From the NCBI GenBank assembly GCA_001599815.1, contig BCIA01000006.1, positions 1,552,961 through 1,616,960 on the forward strand: a stretch of 64,000 nucleotides of DNA. Direction: 5' to 3'. This document shows, one piece after another, positions 19,857 to 30,592 of this stretch. Positions within the stretch are counted from its first letter, which is position 1; each line of letters begins with the position of its first letter. The DNA comes from Furcasterigmium furcatum. Its lineage: Eukaryota > Ascomycota > Sordariomycetes > Glomerellales > Plectosphaerellaceae. The position numbers and the translations under genes were made by a program. The notes below the pieces were generated by a model. That model worked only from the letters and a program-made list of their open reading frames with translations, did no database searches and was not told the origin of the DNA.

Positions 19857-21783
19857 TCAGTTATATCTCTCCCGGCTGGTATCCGCCATCTCGACGGGAG
19901 GATTGTTGGCCATTAGCTCGGGCGTCTGCTGAGGTACCGGCGCGTATGTCCCGGGGGCGTATGGGCTGGACTGGGCGTAGGACTCGGTGTACGCCGGGCT
20001 GCCGCTGTACGGCTTGGGGGTGTTGTCCGCTTCGGCCAAGTACGGCTCCGCCGCCGATGCGGTGGTCGTTTCCGGGGTCTGGGCCTTTCGTCTCCGGAGG
20101 AAGAACCAGGCGAGGCCGCCGATGAGCGCCAGGCCGCCGATGCCACCGACGACAGCGCCCGCTATGGTCCCGCCTGATACCGAGCTGCCTTCGTCGTTGT
20201 TGTTGTCGTTGCCGCCGTCGCCGTTGCCGCCGCCGTTGCCGCTGTCGTCGTCGTCGTCGTCGTCCCCTGCTGCGGCTGAGTTTTGTGAAGCGAAGAGGGC
20301 TTCAACCCCCGTGCCCCAGTCGACCCTGCTCAGTCCTCTGCGAGATAATGCGTTAGCTCCAAACTGATCCTCCGCAATGGCGGCATTCTATTTCTCACCC
20401 GTCACTGTACCACGACATGATACTCTCGTGGGTCTGGTACTCGGCGGCATCCGCATCGTAGCTGTCCTTCCACTCCAGCTCGGACAGGTCGAAGATGCCG
20501 ATGCCGTTCGGGAACGGGTCCTGCGGCAGCCAGTGGCCCTCGTTTCCGTTTCTGCTGCTGTTGAGGCCGCCCCAGCTCAGCATCTGGCGCTGGCCGACGA
20601 CATCGCAGACGTGGTCGCGCCGCTGGGTCGAGTCGCCGTCCGGCACCTTCGTCCACTGGAAGCCCGGAAGGCTCAGCGCGTATATGTCGCGCTTCGTCTC
20701 GAACGAGTACCTGATCTCGCCGCCGTACACGAAGCTACACCTCCCATCAGCGTGGCTCAGCACATCACTCAGGGGCCACCATGCCAGAGGCAGGGCCGGT
20801 CTCTTACATCTCGTACGTGCCGTTGTGGCCGGACACTCCGACGGCGCAGTGCGTTGCCCGCTCATCCGGCGCGTCCCCGCGCGCCACCTGGGTGAACCAC
20901 TGGTTCGTGACGGGGTCCATGAAGTGAATCAGCCCAAAGTCGAGGTAGTCCTCGGCCCGGTTCGCGCTGACGCCCCCGAGAATAACGATGAGGCCGTTGG
21001 GGCCAAAGTCGGGGACGTACGTCGCCGTGGCGCCGAACAGCGCGCCGCTCTCCGTGTACGGGCCACTTGCGTCCCGCGTCCACTCCTTGTCGTCAAAGTC
21101 GAAGGAGATGTAGCCCGACACGCGGTCCTTGGGATTGGGCGTCGATTCGCCCGACGCGTATCCCCCGAAGACGAAGCCCTTGTCGGGGGTGGATGCGTAG
21201 GCGCCGCCCAGTGTCCTATCGAAGTCCTCGAAGCGGCCCCGGTTCGTGATGTTCGTCTCCTCCGACCACGCGCCGCCGCCCTTCCCGTCGGCCTGGAACT
21301 TCCAGAGAACCGGGGGGGTCTGGAGTTCCCGGCTCCCCATGACGCCGCCGCCCCAGATGTAGAAGGTGTCTTCGGATCCGTCTTTCAGGATGTGCTGCCT
21401 GGTCATGGCCGGGTTGTCGTCTGGCCGGGAAATCTCGTTGATCTGGACATCGGACGGCGACCAGGATTTCGAGAGGTCGATCGAGAGGGTTGCGTTACCT
21501 GGAGGGACATGTCAACAGGTGCTTCGTAGCAGTCGTAGATTCAGTCCGACAAACCAGGGTTGGTAAGGCCGCCCGACACGCTGAAGCCTCGTTCAGACAG
21601 CTCGCCGCCGTCAAAGTAGATGTAGTTCCCGATGACGACGGATCGGCCGCCCATGCGACGCAGAAAGTCGTCCGTCGGGGGGACATCGTGCGGTCCATCA
21701 TCGCTCTGCGCATTGCCCCCGGTCAGGAGAAGGGCACTGGCGAGCAGTCCCCATCCGGACAGAGACGCGAGTGAAGACCGCAT
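19857..21783 (-). CDS. Secreted kelch-repeat single-pass membrane protein
   Basis: Four exons (21783-21555, 21498-20808, 20734-20399, 20337-19857) give 578 residues. The N-terminus MRSSLASLSGWGLLASALLL is a signal peptide. The ectodomain is a kelch/galactose-oxidase-like beta-propeller, with repeats around YIYFDGGELSERGFSVSGG, FYIWGGGVMG, GFVFGGYASGE, GLIVILGGVS, IFVYGGEIRYSF and RQMLSWGGLN. Near the C-terminus an Asp/Gly/Asn-rich linker (seven consecutive Asp) precedes a transmembrane helix (GTIAGAVVGGIGGLALIGGL, then AWFFLRRRK) and a tyrosine-rich cytosolic tail (PYSGSPAYTESYAQSSPY). Fungal proteins of this layout sit at the plasma membrane or cell surface, some linked to polarity and cell fusion. 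The ATG at 21783 is chosen because it puts the signal peptide first. Confidence 0.87.
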
Positions 21784-22528
21784 TTTGGGCCAGATCAACT
21801 TGGGCTGGCTGTGCGACAGACGAGGTTTTGGATGCTTCGTCCGTGGCAAAACTTGATTGTCGTCATGAAGTGAAAACAAGAACGAACCGACCAGCCTTGC
21901 CAGGTGGGCGAACACTCATCTCCCTGAACCGAACCGATGCACATCCACTCTAAACGCGGATCGCGGGGGCGCAGGATGCTCCTTCAGGCTATTCCAGGAC
22001 GATCAAGTCAAGCATTGTGGTGCCACAATTCGAGGCTTAGTCCTACCAACGGCACAGTTCCCAGACATGATCCTTGTCGCGATGAGGTCGAAGCGCTGCA
22101 AGGGGAAGCTCGGGCTCGCGCTGTCAGTGGCCTGCTGTCCGACGGCCACGGCAGCCAAGGATGAGTTTGATGATTGCGCCTTGGCAGGACTCCGGACCCG
22201 ATCCGGGTTTCCCGAGTGCCGGGGGATTTTGACAAGTCCTACGCGGCTGCGCTTATTTCGCCTTGTCGTCGCGAAATGTTGGGTTCAAGGACCAGTCAAT
22301 TATTTCTGGCTGTACTCGGGGATTTGTTTGTTCAAAGACGCCCCGGCGGGCTGCAGCCTCAAGTTCCTGAATGCGCCGCAGAGGAACCACCCAGGGGCCG
22401 ACCGGGACCGACGGGGAGCCGGTCGAGGCGTCCGGCTGGTCCAGGGAGCATGTGACACTGGTGAACCAGACCAAGCCGCCGTATGGGTACCGTGGTCCTC
22501 CGAGACTCTTCGGCCTGCGAGGACTGGT
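21784..22528. other. Intergenic region upstream of the kelch gene
   Basis: This is the promoter side of the kelch gene and the 3' side of the RWD gene. Open frames present on both strands have no recognisable domain or splice logic, and I see nothing else in the stretch. Confidence 0.4.
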
Positions 22529-23437
22529 TCACATCAGCACCTTCGCAAAAGCATCCCCGAGGCCCCTCTCGACCAGCCAGCCCTCCATGGCCTTCATGTC
22601 TCCCCTGTTCGCCCTCTGCCCCCTCCTCTCGCCCACAGAGTCCGTAATCTCCTGCATATCCTCGAACACCCTGGCCTCGATGTCCTTCTCGCGGTGCCGC
22701 TCGCTGACCTTCTTGTGGTGCGCGGGGATGTCCCCCCAGCTCTCCGTCTTGATGAACTTCATGTAGTCGTCGATCTGCTGTGACGCGCCCTCCACACAGA
22801 GGAGCCCCGGCTTCCCCGCGTACAGGAAGCCCGTGAGGCGGTACAGGGGCGCGTGGATGATGAAGTCGTCGCGCTTGGAACGCGTCGAGATGGACGGAAA
22901 GTAGAACCACACGCGGACGAGGGGACTGTCGCCGTCGCCGTTGCTGGTTTCTGTGTCGTTCGCCCCTGTGGCCTTTGCTTCGTCGAGGTGCCGGGCCGCT
23001 GCTTCTTGTATGGCCTCGATTGTGCTGAACAGGTCCTCGTCACCCTCTGGTATCTGCGAGTTGAGCTGGGCCGTCGAGGCCTTATTGAGCCACGGCGGCT
23101 GCCGTATCCTGACTCGTATCCTCGGCGCCTCGTCCGGGACTTCATCTCCTTCACTCGAGAACGGCGCGGTGATGTCCAATTGCAGGGCTTTGCGATTTGA
23201 GGGGTCTTCCGAGTCCGGAATGGTGAGAGTGAGCAGGACGGTCACTGAAGGTATTCTGGTGAGCGCAGGTGTCGTCCCTCCCTCAACACTGCTTCTCAGA
23301 GCGCTCAGGACTATTTCTGACTCTTTGTCGATCGTTACCTCGTCCTCGGCCGGGTACATGGCCATCAGCACGTCAACCTGGCCGATTTGGTGTTCGACGA
23401 GGTCGAGTGGTAATAAGCTCCATGATGCGGATGACAT
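22529..23437 (-). CDS. RWD-domain protein (RWDD2-like)
   Basis: This single-exon protein has 302 residues. The N-terminus (LVEHQIGQVDVLMAMYPAED) is an RWD-domain start, and residues 1-120 fit that alpha/beta fold, which is related to E2 enzymes and used for protein binding. The second half (WFYFPSISTRSKRDDFIIHA, LTGFLYAGKPGLLCVEGASQ, MKFIKTESWGDIPAHHKKVS) matches the domain of unknown function that follows RWD in RWDD2-type proteins. It is likely cytosolic. A role in protein-protein interaction is known for the fold; the process here is not known. Confidence 0.88.
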   Translation of the reverse strand: MSSASWSLLPLDLVEHQIGQVDVLMAMYPAEDEVTIDKESEIVLSALRSSVEGGTTPALTRIPSVTVLLTLTIPDSEDPSNRKALQLDITAPFSSEGDEVPDEAPRIRVRIRQPPWLNKASTAQLNSQIPEGDEDLFSTIEAIQEAAARHLDEAKATGANDTETSNGDGDSPLVRVWFYFPSISTRSKRDDFIIHAPLYRLTGFLYAGKPGLLCVEGASQQIDDYMKFIKTESWGDIPAHHKKVSERHREKDIEARVFEDMQEITDSVGERRGQRANRGDMKAMEGWLVERGLGDAFAKVLM

Positions 23438-23754
23438 TGTGCTGGTGTTGAGTGCTTATTCTCTCAAATTCCCCCGGCCAGTGTGAAATCTGGACGAGGA
23501 TTCGTGAGTTGTTTCTTCAATGTCACTTCATCCGGGTCGAAACTCAATCAACCCCAGAGGGTTGACCCGAAATCTCAACGCCAGGCGTTCGTACATCACG
23601 TGATCCTCTACTGTGGATCTGGCCGGGCCCCGCGCTGTTGACATTTACATGTCACATCAAGTACTGCGGTCGCTGGCTTTTAGGCCTCGTTTTATCCGCC
23701 GCCGTCTCCAACTACTCCGAGTACCTTACTGAAAGACAACAGTGTCCGCCCGCG

Positions 23755-24868
23755 ATGAAGTGGTGGCCGTCGAGCACGATACCACTGGTCGTCGCAGAGC
23801 CAGCTCCAGGCTCTCCAGGCGCCTTCAGCGAGGACGAGTTTGTCTCCCTCTGGCGTGAGATGTACGCTCTGCTGGCTTGACTCAACTTTATTAGACGCGA
23901 GGATGTCTTCTTCCCACCTACAGAGAGGCACGCCAATCTGGACAGGCAGTATCTACTGGTTGATCTGGGCATGAGCCCCGAGGCCGTCTCGCTTGTCGAG
24001 CGCCTACCATACCCCCGGCCTGAGAGCCGATTCAGCCACATGTCTCTATTCTTCGAGGTCATGTCCCTCCGCTATCTGGAGAAGAATGACCTCGAGCAAT
24101 GCCGCGACCCCCATGACATGAGACAGGACTGGTCTGCGGCTGGCGATATAAGCGGCAGCTGCCTACTGCCGGAAGACGTCGCCCTGACCCTACCCTATGA
24201 GGGCGAGGGTCTTACCTGGATCTTGAACCTCAAGTACAGTACGTCTATAGGCCTATTCTTTCTCAACTTAAGCACTTAGTCCTGCCTGTCGCTCGTAGTC
24301 CTAGGGGCCGCCGAAGTAGATATTTGACCTGACCATGCCATCCCGCTAGACGCCTTCCGCTTCATCAGTGGCTACGCGGAAACCCCCATCCAGGGGCTTT
24401 AGCGTCCCCCAAGACTTCGAGTTCGAGAGGCCCGATGACCCGTACCACTATAGGAACTGGCCTATGTACCATGCGCCCTCTATCCTGAGAAGATGGATCC
24501 AAGACTTCCTTGATCTCGAAATGGTCCCATACTCAACAGAGGGCGAGAACTTCCAGCTTTCGTCGGTATGTGCCTAACTTCCCTACTATCGACGCTACAT
24601 ATATACATACTAAACACATTAATAGGACGTCGCTGGACAGGTGATTAGTAAGGCCCTAAAAAAGTACGGCTGGCCGAATGATTTCCGCGAGGGAGATTAG
24701 GCTCGAGACTCTGAGCAGATTTACCGCGCTACTTTTGAAGTAGAGGAACGCTACAGAAAGTCCTTTGATCCTCGTAAGTTCGGCGCGGACAAGGACGAGC
24801 TGATCGCTCAGTGGCGGAACGACCCAGACCTCGTCCCGGACGTAGGACTGGATCCGTAGGAATACTAG
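23755..24868 (+). pseudogene. Decayed spliced gene with in-frame stops and a frameshift
   Basis: A protein-like reading can be followed over about 1.1 kb, beginning at the ATG at 23755. It reads through a TGA at 23878-23880 (ALLA, stop, LNFIRREDVFF) and on to SLVERLPYPRPESRFSHM. A plausible intron (24239-24349) follows, then NAFRFISGYAETPIQGL, where TAG at 24400 coincides with a frame change into VPQDFEFERPDDPYHYRNWP. A second plausible intron (24566-24625) leads to DVAGQVISKALKKYGWPNDF, with further stops TAG at 24698 and 24857. Several stops could derive from CGA or CAG codons by C-to-T change, as in methylation or repeat-induced point mutation damage. The family is not recognised. At least three independent lesions make a working gene unlikely. 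Confidence 0.6.
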
Positions 24869-25653
24869 ATAGATCAATGCAATCAGATCAAGCAGTGTGA
24901 TCATTTTACTCAGGTCCCATCCTGAGTATAAACCCACTGTATGGGTTGTCAGTCCTCGGAGGTAAGATAGTATTAATGCCAGCATCCTCGAATCGATTTA
25001 CAAGGCTCCTCAGTTGATCACCTAGCAGCTTAGCAACCTATGAAGCGGGCTCTCAGAACGAGCGTGGTACTCGATGAGTCGAGTCTCTTGGTCTGACTGG
25101 AAGATCAACGCCTCTCGGCCATCATCAAGCACCATTCCCTCACTCCGAGTCCATGACTTCACCTCAATCATGTCGAAGGGATTGATGATTCCTCTATGGC
25201 TTCCAAGGGGAGGTTTCAAAGGCAAAAGGGCCGAAGTCACCGTGCATGCTGCTGCTGTTTGACGCCAAGGAGTAACTTCACAGGAGGTGACTGGCCTCAG
25301 CGCCTGCTGTTCCACAGCAATAGATATCAAGCAGGCTGCGACACACGACCGCTGATTCAGGGATGGGCCCGTGACACCATATGCAGATGTGCGTTGGTCG
25401 ACCGTGGTCGTGCAGCCCAACGGTCCAACGGGCGGGCGGCAGAGCTGCAAGCCGACAGCCATCACTGACCTGCGGCGGGCCACTGAGGTGGCAAGTCACA
25501 AATAGTCATATGTCGCTGGTCGGATGAAATAGATAACCTGAGGTGATGCCCCCCAAGCTCGCTCCATCACGCATGCCACAGGCTCTCATCGCCATCCTTG
25601 TGAAGTGCACCCGCCCGCTTTCCCATTGAATTACACGATAACAGGTCTCTACA
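24869..25653. other. Intergenic region
   Basis: I see no supported gene. A minus-strand frame at 25022-25483 has a protein-like end (EVKSWTRSEGMVLDDGREAL) but no start context, splice partners or recognised domain. The region could contain another relic next to the decayed gene. Confidence 0.35.
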
Positions 25654-26988
25654 ATGTCCGACAGGCCCAACAAGACTTGCTGGTTTTTCGTCGACGACTC
25701 CAACATCTGGATCGAGGCCCAAAAGGCTGCCGCTGCGGGGATCACTCATGTGCCCAAGCTGCGGGACAGCGACCGAGACCCGCGACACAGAATCGACATT
25801 GGAAAGCTGGTCAAGACGCTCTGCAGGGGCCGGTTCCAGGGGCCCTCCTCTCTCTATGGCTCCCGCCCTCCGCCCAACGACTCGGTCTGGGCCCAGTTCG
25901 AGCGCTTCGACTTTGAGATCCACATCTTCGACCGCAACCTGAAGAACAAGGAGAAGGAAGTCGACACTGAGATGGCATCGGATCTCTCCGAGGCGGCTAC
26001 GGAACTTCGCATAGGAGCGAAGACCAATGCAGCCATCGCCGAGGATAGGGCAAATGCTGTCTTCGTCGTCATCTCGGGCGACCGTGATATGATCCCCGCG
26101 ATCAAGAAGGTCCTCAAGGCGGACATCCGCGTCGAGCTCTGGGGCTGGAAATCCGGCATGTCCAGGGACTACTACAGGCTCTCCTCCGAGTTCTCGGGCC
26201 TGCTGTCTGTCAACCACCTCGAGGCCGAGGCTGCCAATGTCTTTTTCACCAACACGAGGTCCACGCGCAAGGGCAAACCTGATCCCGCTGCTACGGTGGT
26301 CTGCTGCGTGGACCCTCCGGCCGAGATAAACGAGGAAGCTTTCGTGCAGAAGCTGCTGCTTCTGCAGCGTCTCTTCTTCACCAGCATGGATAAGTCCCAG
26401 ACGGTGCTGTACGTCGAATTTCCCAAGGTGCAGCCTATTGATCCGATGATCAGACGGCTGCGGGAGTTGTTCAAGAATGAATGCAGAGTTCTGTCGTATC
26501 CCGAGCACGTACAGTCCATCAGAAGCGCGCCTGTGGTGCTGGAGACGAGGAACATGTACGCGCCGCTGGACCAGCAGGGCCAGCCCTACGACGGCAAGTC
26601 TCCTTCCCCAGAGCCCGAGGCTCCAATCCCTGAGGATACAACAGCCGAGGAGGACCCAGGCGACGGTGACCAGGGCTGGGAAACCGTCAGGAGGTCCGAT
26701 CCGCAGAAGGATCACCGGCGCCATCAGCACCAGAGGCAATCGTGCCCCCAAGGCATACGCTGCAGCAAGAGCGGCGATTGCAGGTACCAGCATCAGAAGC
26801 ACGAGATGAGCATCTTTCAGTCCAATCCCGGGCGGAATATGAGGTACTGGAAGACGAGGCAGTGCATTCGAGTTGGGTGTCTTCAGGGCAAGATGTGCGG
26901 CTTCGCGCATTCCAAGGAGGAGATATGGTGCCTGCATTGCAAGGTCTTGGGCCACGGTATGGATGAATGCCCATTTTGTCGGAAGTGA
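25654..26988 (+). CDS. NYN-domain protein with CCCH-like and CCHC zinc fingers
   Basis: This single-exon protein has 444 residues. The N-terminal 200 residues form a NYN (PIN-like) domain, a metal-dependent nuclease fold of RNA processing: WFFVDDSNIWIEAQ supplies the first acidic residues, KEVDTEMASDL the next, and VFVVISGDRDMIPAI the last acidic cluster. The middle part is unassigned. The C-terminus carries three cysteine/histidine clusters: CPQGIRCSKSGDCRYQH, CIRVGCLQGKMCGFAH and CLHCKVLGHGMDEC. The first two resemble CCCH fingers, and the last is a CCHC knuckle (C-x2-C-x4-H-x4-C). Together they suggest an RNA-targeted endonuclease or RNA-binding NYN protein. The conserved acidic residues are present, so activity is plausible. 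Confidence 0.87.
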   Translation: MSDRPNKTCWFFVDDSNIWIEAQKAAAAGITHVPKLRDSDRDPRHRIDIGKLVKTLCRGRFQGPSSLYGSRPPPNDSVWAQFERFDFEIHIFDRNLKNKEKEVDTEMASDLSEAATELRIGAKTNAAIAEDRANAVFVVISGDRDMIPAIKKVLKADIRVELWGWKSGMSRDYYRLSSEFSGLLSVNHLEAEAANVFFTNTRSTRKGKPDPAATVVCCVDPPAEINEEAFVQKLLLLQRLFFTSMDKSQTVLYVEFPKVQPIDPMIRRLRELFKNECRVLSYPEHVQSIRSAPVVLETRNMYAPLDQQGQPYDGKSPSPEPEAPIPEDTTAEEDPGDGDQGWETVRRSDPQKDHRRHQHQRQSCPQGIRCSKSGDCRYQHQKHEMSIFQSNPGRNMRYWKTRQCIRVGCLQGKMCGFAHSKEEIWCLHCKVLGHGMDECPFCRK

Positions 26989-27271
26989 GATGAAGGAGGC
27001 AGTGGTAGTTATCTGCAAGGAACACTTTCTTCTTCTCGAGCTTGGCTTACTATGCTGCCGCCTGTTCATTGCCGCGCATCTCGATATCTTTCACTCAACG
27101 ATATCCCCTTATTCCCGAGAGAGAGACACCGAAACCAGTCTGGTAACTTTACGTTCCAGATAACAAAATAGTACAAAACCGCAATGCTAGTAGAAAACAA
27201 CCCAAACCCCTCCCTCGGCAACTGAGGCTTCTCCTCCCAGCCCCCATCAACATGAGCCCAGCTAGACCTCT

Positions 27272-27628
27272 CTAGTCCGCATTCCTGATATAGAACGGCC
27301 TGGTCAAGCTGCCGCGCTGATCGGTCAACTCGACCGAGATCGAGGAGCCGATCGGGTTGGTCACGGCGGTCTCGACATAGAACGGCGAGCGGTCGGTAGG
27401 GGGCAGGGCCCTGACGTTGATGATGTTGTTGCCGGTGATGGTCTTGCGCAGCTCCTGGTTGATCTGCAGCAGCATGACCAGGATGCCGAAGAGCGCGCCG
27501 ACGCCGATGAGCTTGATGAGGAGGTCGAGGACGCCGAGGACCTTGGAGGGGCCCGAGGCGCGGGGAGTGTCGGTGGCCATGGTGGGCGGGGGAACGGACG
27601 GGGCGCCGGCTTCGGGATACTTGGACAT
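27272..27628 (-). CDS. Small single-pass membrane protein, unknown function
   Basis: This single-exon product has 118 residues. A proline/alanine-rich N-terminus is followed by a hydrophobic helix (VLDLLIKLIGVGALFGILVM, residues about 34-54) and a short polar domain with NPIGSSISVELTDQRGS. The ATG at 27628 is well placed. I do not recognise the family, but codon use and a normal membrane segment support a real gene. Confidence 0.65.
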   Translation of the reverse strand: MSKYPEAGAPSVPPPTMATDTPRASGPSKVLGVLDLLIKLIGVGALFGILVMLLQINQELRKTITGNNIINVRALPPTDRSPFYVETAVTNPIGSSISVELTDQRGSLTRPFYIRNAD

Positions 27629-28577
27629 GAGATGAAGGCGTCGCAGGAAGCTTTCGCCGTGTTAGCTGTTGGGTGGCAAAGGGGGAATTTCTCGTGTGTT
27701 GCTCTGGTTCAGGGTCGTCGAGAGAGACCATTTCTTACCGGGAAGTCTGGCTCAGGAGGGCCTCGTGGAGAGAGCGCTGACTATACAGCAACTACTTGAT
27801 CCGATTCTTGGATGTCGTTGATAGAGAGTTGTCCAGCTAAGAGCAGCTCAGTTAAGCTTCAGCCAAGCACCATCTTTATCTCCGATCAAGAGCGCGAAAC
27901 TCCAGACGACCAACCTTTATGTACCACAGCAAACACAGTCACCGCGCCGATCTCTCAGCCCGCCGATCCTTAATCTGCCTTCCACGAACGAGGCGTTCAG
28001 CTTCTGCAACTAACATCGTGCGCTCAACCCCCGAAATAGGATCATCTGCCCCCATAATCCCCCTGATTCGCTGCCGCCCATCTCCCCATCTGCCCAAAAG
28101 CAAGGCCTCCCTTGCCATCCTGCAGTAGCGCGCCTTGGGTGCCGTACCCGACCTAGCTAGCACGCCAGGCTACCGGCGCCACGCTCTCATCGATCCAGCC
28201 AGTCACTGGTCCGGGGGGCTTGGCTTGGGCCTTTTGTGCCATGCCGAAATTGGGCGTCGAGGAGTGAGCAGTTGGCTTGATGGCAGTTGGTGCTTGTTGC
28301 TTTTTCAAAGGTAGGAGCGCGTGTGTCTGGTCGTGTGCGTTCTAAGAATACAAATAACCACCACATCCCATCATACCTCCCGAGTTTGCCCTGACTTGAA
28401 CTTGTATCCGCCGTTATCAACCCAGACCGAGTTTGACAGCCTCAGGGCAGAGCACGGGAAGCTCCCGACTCAACGAGACGCAGCAGAGTCGTGAAATATG
28501 TCTAGTCGTCAATTCCTGCCACATGCCAGCCCTTTGTTGCCTTGGATATCCTCTCACTTACTAAACCAACAGTAATT
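27629..28577. other. Intergenic region
   Basis: This region lies upstream of the small membrane protein gene and downstream of the WSC gene. No gene, repeat or clear promoter element is seen beyond the expected flanking UTRs. Confidence 0.4.
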
Positions 28578-30592
28578 CTACACGAAGTGGGCAAGCAGCC
28601 TGAACGAGATCAAGCCGGCCACAATCATGGATAGGCTCGCCAAATTCGACGTGCTCGAGGCGACCACGAAGCCGTTCTCCGTGACAACGTCCTGGCCTTG
28701 GGGATCGTTCCGGGAGACTTCGCTCTCGTCTGCCTTCGTAGAGTCCTCGTCTGCCTTCCTCGAGGTGTCGTCGCCCTTAGAGGTCTCGTCAGCCTTCTTA
28801 GAGGTCTCTTCAGCCTTCTTAGAGGTCTCTTCAGCCTTCTTAGAGCCCTCGTCGCCCTCGCGATGGCCCTTGTCAGCCTCGTAGTCTTTCCCGCGGCCGC
28901 CATCGTGACCACCACCTCGACTCCCATCCTTCGGGCTCTTCTCCTCATCGTGAGGCCTCGGCCGGTACGAGATCCCCCCCTCACACGTGTCACACTCCTC
29001 CTCCTCGACGATCGGATGCTCTCCGCAGTGGCCCCCGCTGCACTTCTCCGGCTTGCAAATCTCCTTGCCCCGGCAACTGCCGCCCGAGCACCGCGTGGGC
29101 TTCCAGTGCTCCTCGCCGGGACGGCACCCGTCGCAGACGAGCTCGTAGTACAGCCCATCGTCGCACCCCGAGTCGCAGCTCCAGGGCTTCAGGATGATCA
29201 CGTCGAAGCTACACGCGCCGAACCTGCAGGCCCACCAGCCGGGGCGCTTTCCGTCGGCCGTCGGATACGGGGCCAGGCCGGTTCTGGTCGGAGCCGGCAA
29301 TATCGGACGGCCGCCTTCGCCGACGAGGGTGGTGTATATCGTGAGGAAAACATACGGCGGCACGCTCCCGCTCCCGCGCTCCCAGAGGTCTCGGCTCCCG
29401 GGACCGCGTCCGCCGCAGCGCTCCGTGGGGTTCCCGGGGCATGGGATCTCACACTGGCCATCCTCCGCGAGGTAGTAGTCCCCGTGATGGACGGTGTTTC
29501 CACAGTAGCAGTTCCTGTCGACGGAAGTTAGTCGAGCAGTCCGCTTTGTGGGGTCTCTCTCCGGGCAGTCCTCGCCAGGGGTTGACTTACTCGCCGAACA
29601 GGCCAGCAATGGCCCGGTTGTCGGCGCTACAGGCCTCGACGCAGAGTTCGGCCGTCATCACGCTCGAGGTCTCCCTCAGTTCGAAGGTCGGGAACCCGCT
29701 CCGGGAACCGAAGCAGCCGAGACCTACGAACGAGCCGGGTGTGTGCGGCCGATGGGTGTAAAGCGCCGCGGATGTTGTCGAGACGGACGTCGAGGTAGTC
29801 GAAGATGTTGTCGTGAGGACGTCAGTCGTCGTGGTCGTGCTCGTCGTCGATTCCGTGGACGATGAAGTCGTCGTGGTCGTGGTCGTAGTCGTCGATTCCG
29901 TGGACGATGTAGATGTCGACGTGGTCGTCGTCGCCGTCGTCGTCGTCGAGGTGGACCCCCTCCGTACAACCACGAGCGCCATCTCATCGATCTGAAAGTC
30001 CGCCAGTAGCTCTGCAGTCTCCGGGCAAGTCATGGTGATTGCGAAATTGATCAGATCCTCCACATCAGGGGTCGGATCTTCCACCAGAACCTCAAATGGG
30101 TTAAGGCTCGGTATGTCATCGTTTGGCTGCATGAGCTGGTCGATCAGAGGCGGGCCTCCCGTGGCACGACCTACCCGCAGTCTACAGAGACTGCTTGGGT
30201 CACTGACCGGCTGGGCCGGCGTGTTTCCTTCGCCGAAATGCTCTCCGGGGTTGGTCACCTGCAGGTCCATGAGGAGCAACAAGTCGTCCTCCGGGCGGTA
30301 CGCTGCTGGGATGTCCAAGGGCTTGACGAAGATGACCTCGAAGCCGCCCCTCATGCGCCTTGAGAACAGAACAACACCATTTAGATCAGGCAGTGGATGG
30401 GCATTGCTGCCAGTATGGCGATCGAATCGAGACTTACAGGGAATTCCCGCTTCCCAGGGGTCCGGCGATCGCTACGGCATTCCCGTAGGTGTCCGGAAAT
30501 AGTACTGGGTTATTGGGAGGGTTGAAGATGGCGGTCCCGAAGAGAAGGAAATTCGCATCGGTCCTCACCGGGCTGGTGAGGTAGTTTCCCAT
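28578..30592 (-). CDS. WSC-domain cell-surface protein, probably GPI-anchored
   Basis: Exons 30592-30438, 30358-29591 and 29514-28578 encode 619 residues from the first ATG. Residues 54-180 form a conserved domain I cannot name (PFEVLVEDPTPDVEDLINFA). A Ser/Thr-rich linker (about 187-250) is likely heavily O-mannosylated. The WSC domain follows (262-345: FVGLGCFGSRSG, ELCVEACS, AGLFGENCYCG, CPGNPTERCGG), a cysteine-rich carbohydrate-binding module of cell-wall sensors. Next come a second Cys-rich section, a charged repeat section (KKAEETS units) and a hydrophobic C-terminus preceded by small residues, typical of a GPI signal. The first ATG lacks a signal peptide, but 25 in-frame codons upstream begin with ACG in a CACCACGG context and encode a perfect one. 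Confidence 0.82.
28780..28845 (-). repeat. 21-nt tandem repeats encoding KKAEETS
   Basis: Three near-identical 21-nt units encode KKAEETS, KKAEETS and KKADETS, followed by degenerate copies (RKADEDS, KADES). They form a charged, probably helical stalk before the C-terminal anchor of the WSC protein. Copy number of such coding repeats often varies between strains. Confidence 0.75.
29775..29965 (-). repeat. Low-complexity Ser/Thr coding tract
   Basis: The minus strand encodes runs of Thr and Ser, with a duplicated SSTEST unit seen twice at the DNA level. The plus strand shows the shadow run of Val and Asp codons. It corresponds to the O-glycosylated linker of the WSC protein. Confidence 0.7.

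Noticed and set aside
20495..21529. 344-codon frame antisense to the kelch gene
   Set aside because: It crosses real introns of the kelch gene and has the Arg/Val/Gly-rich composition of a GC-driven shadow frame.
25022..25483. 153-codon minus-strand frame with a protein-like end
   Set aside because: Part of it looks protein-like, but there is no start context, intron partner or family match; kept only as a note in the intergenic entry.
29813..29995. Plus-strand frame of Val/Asp runs
   Set aside because: It is the reverse complement of the Ser/Thr-rich linker in the WSC gene.
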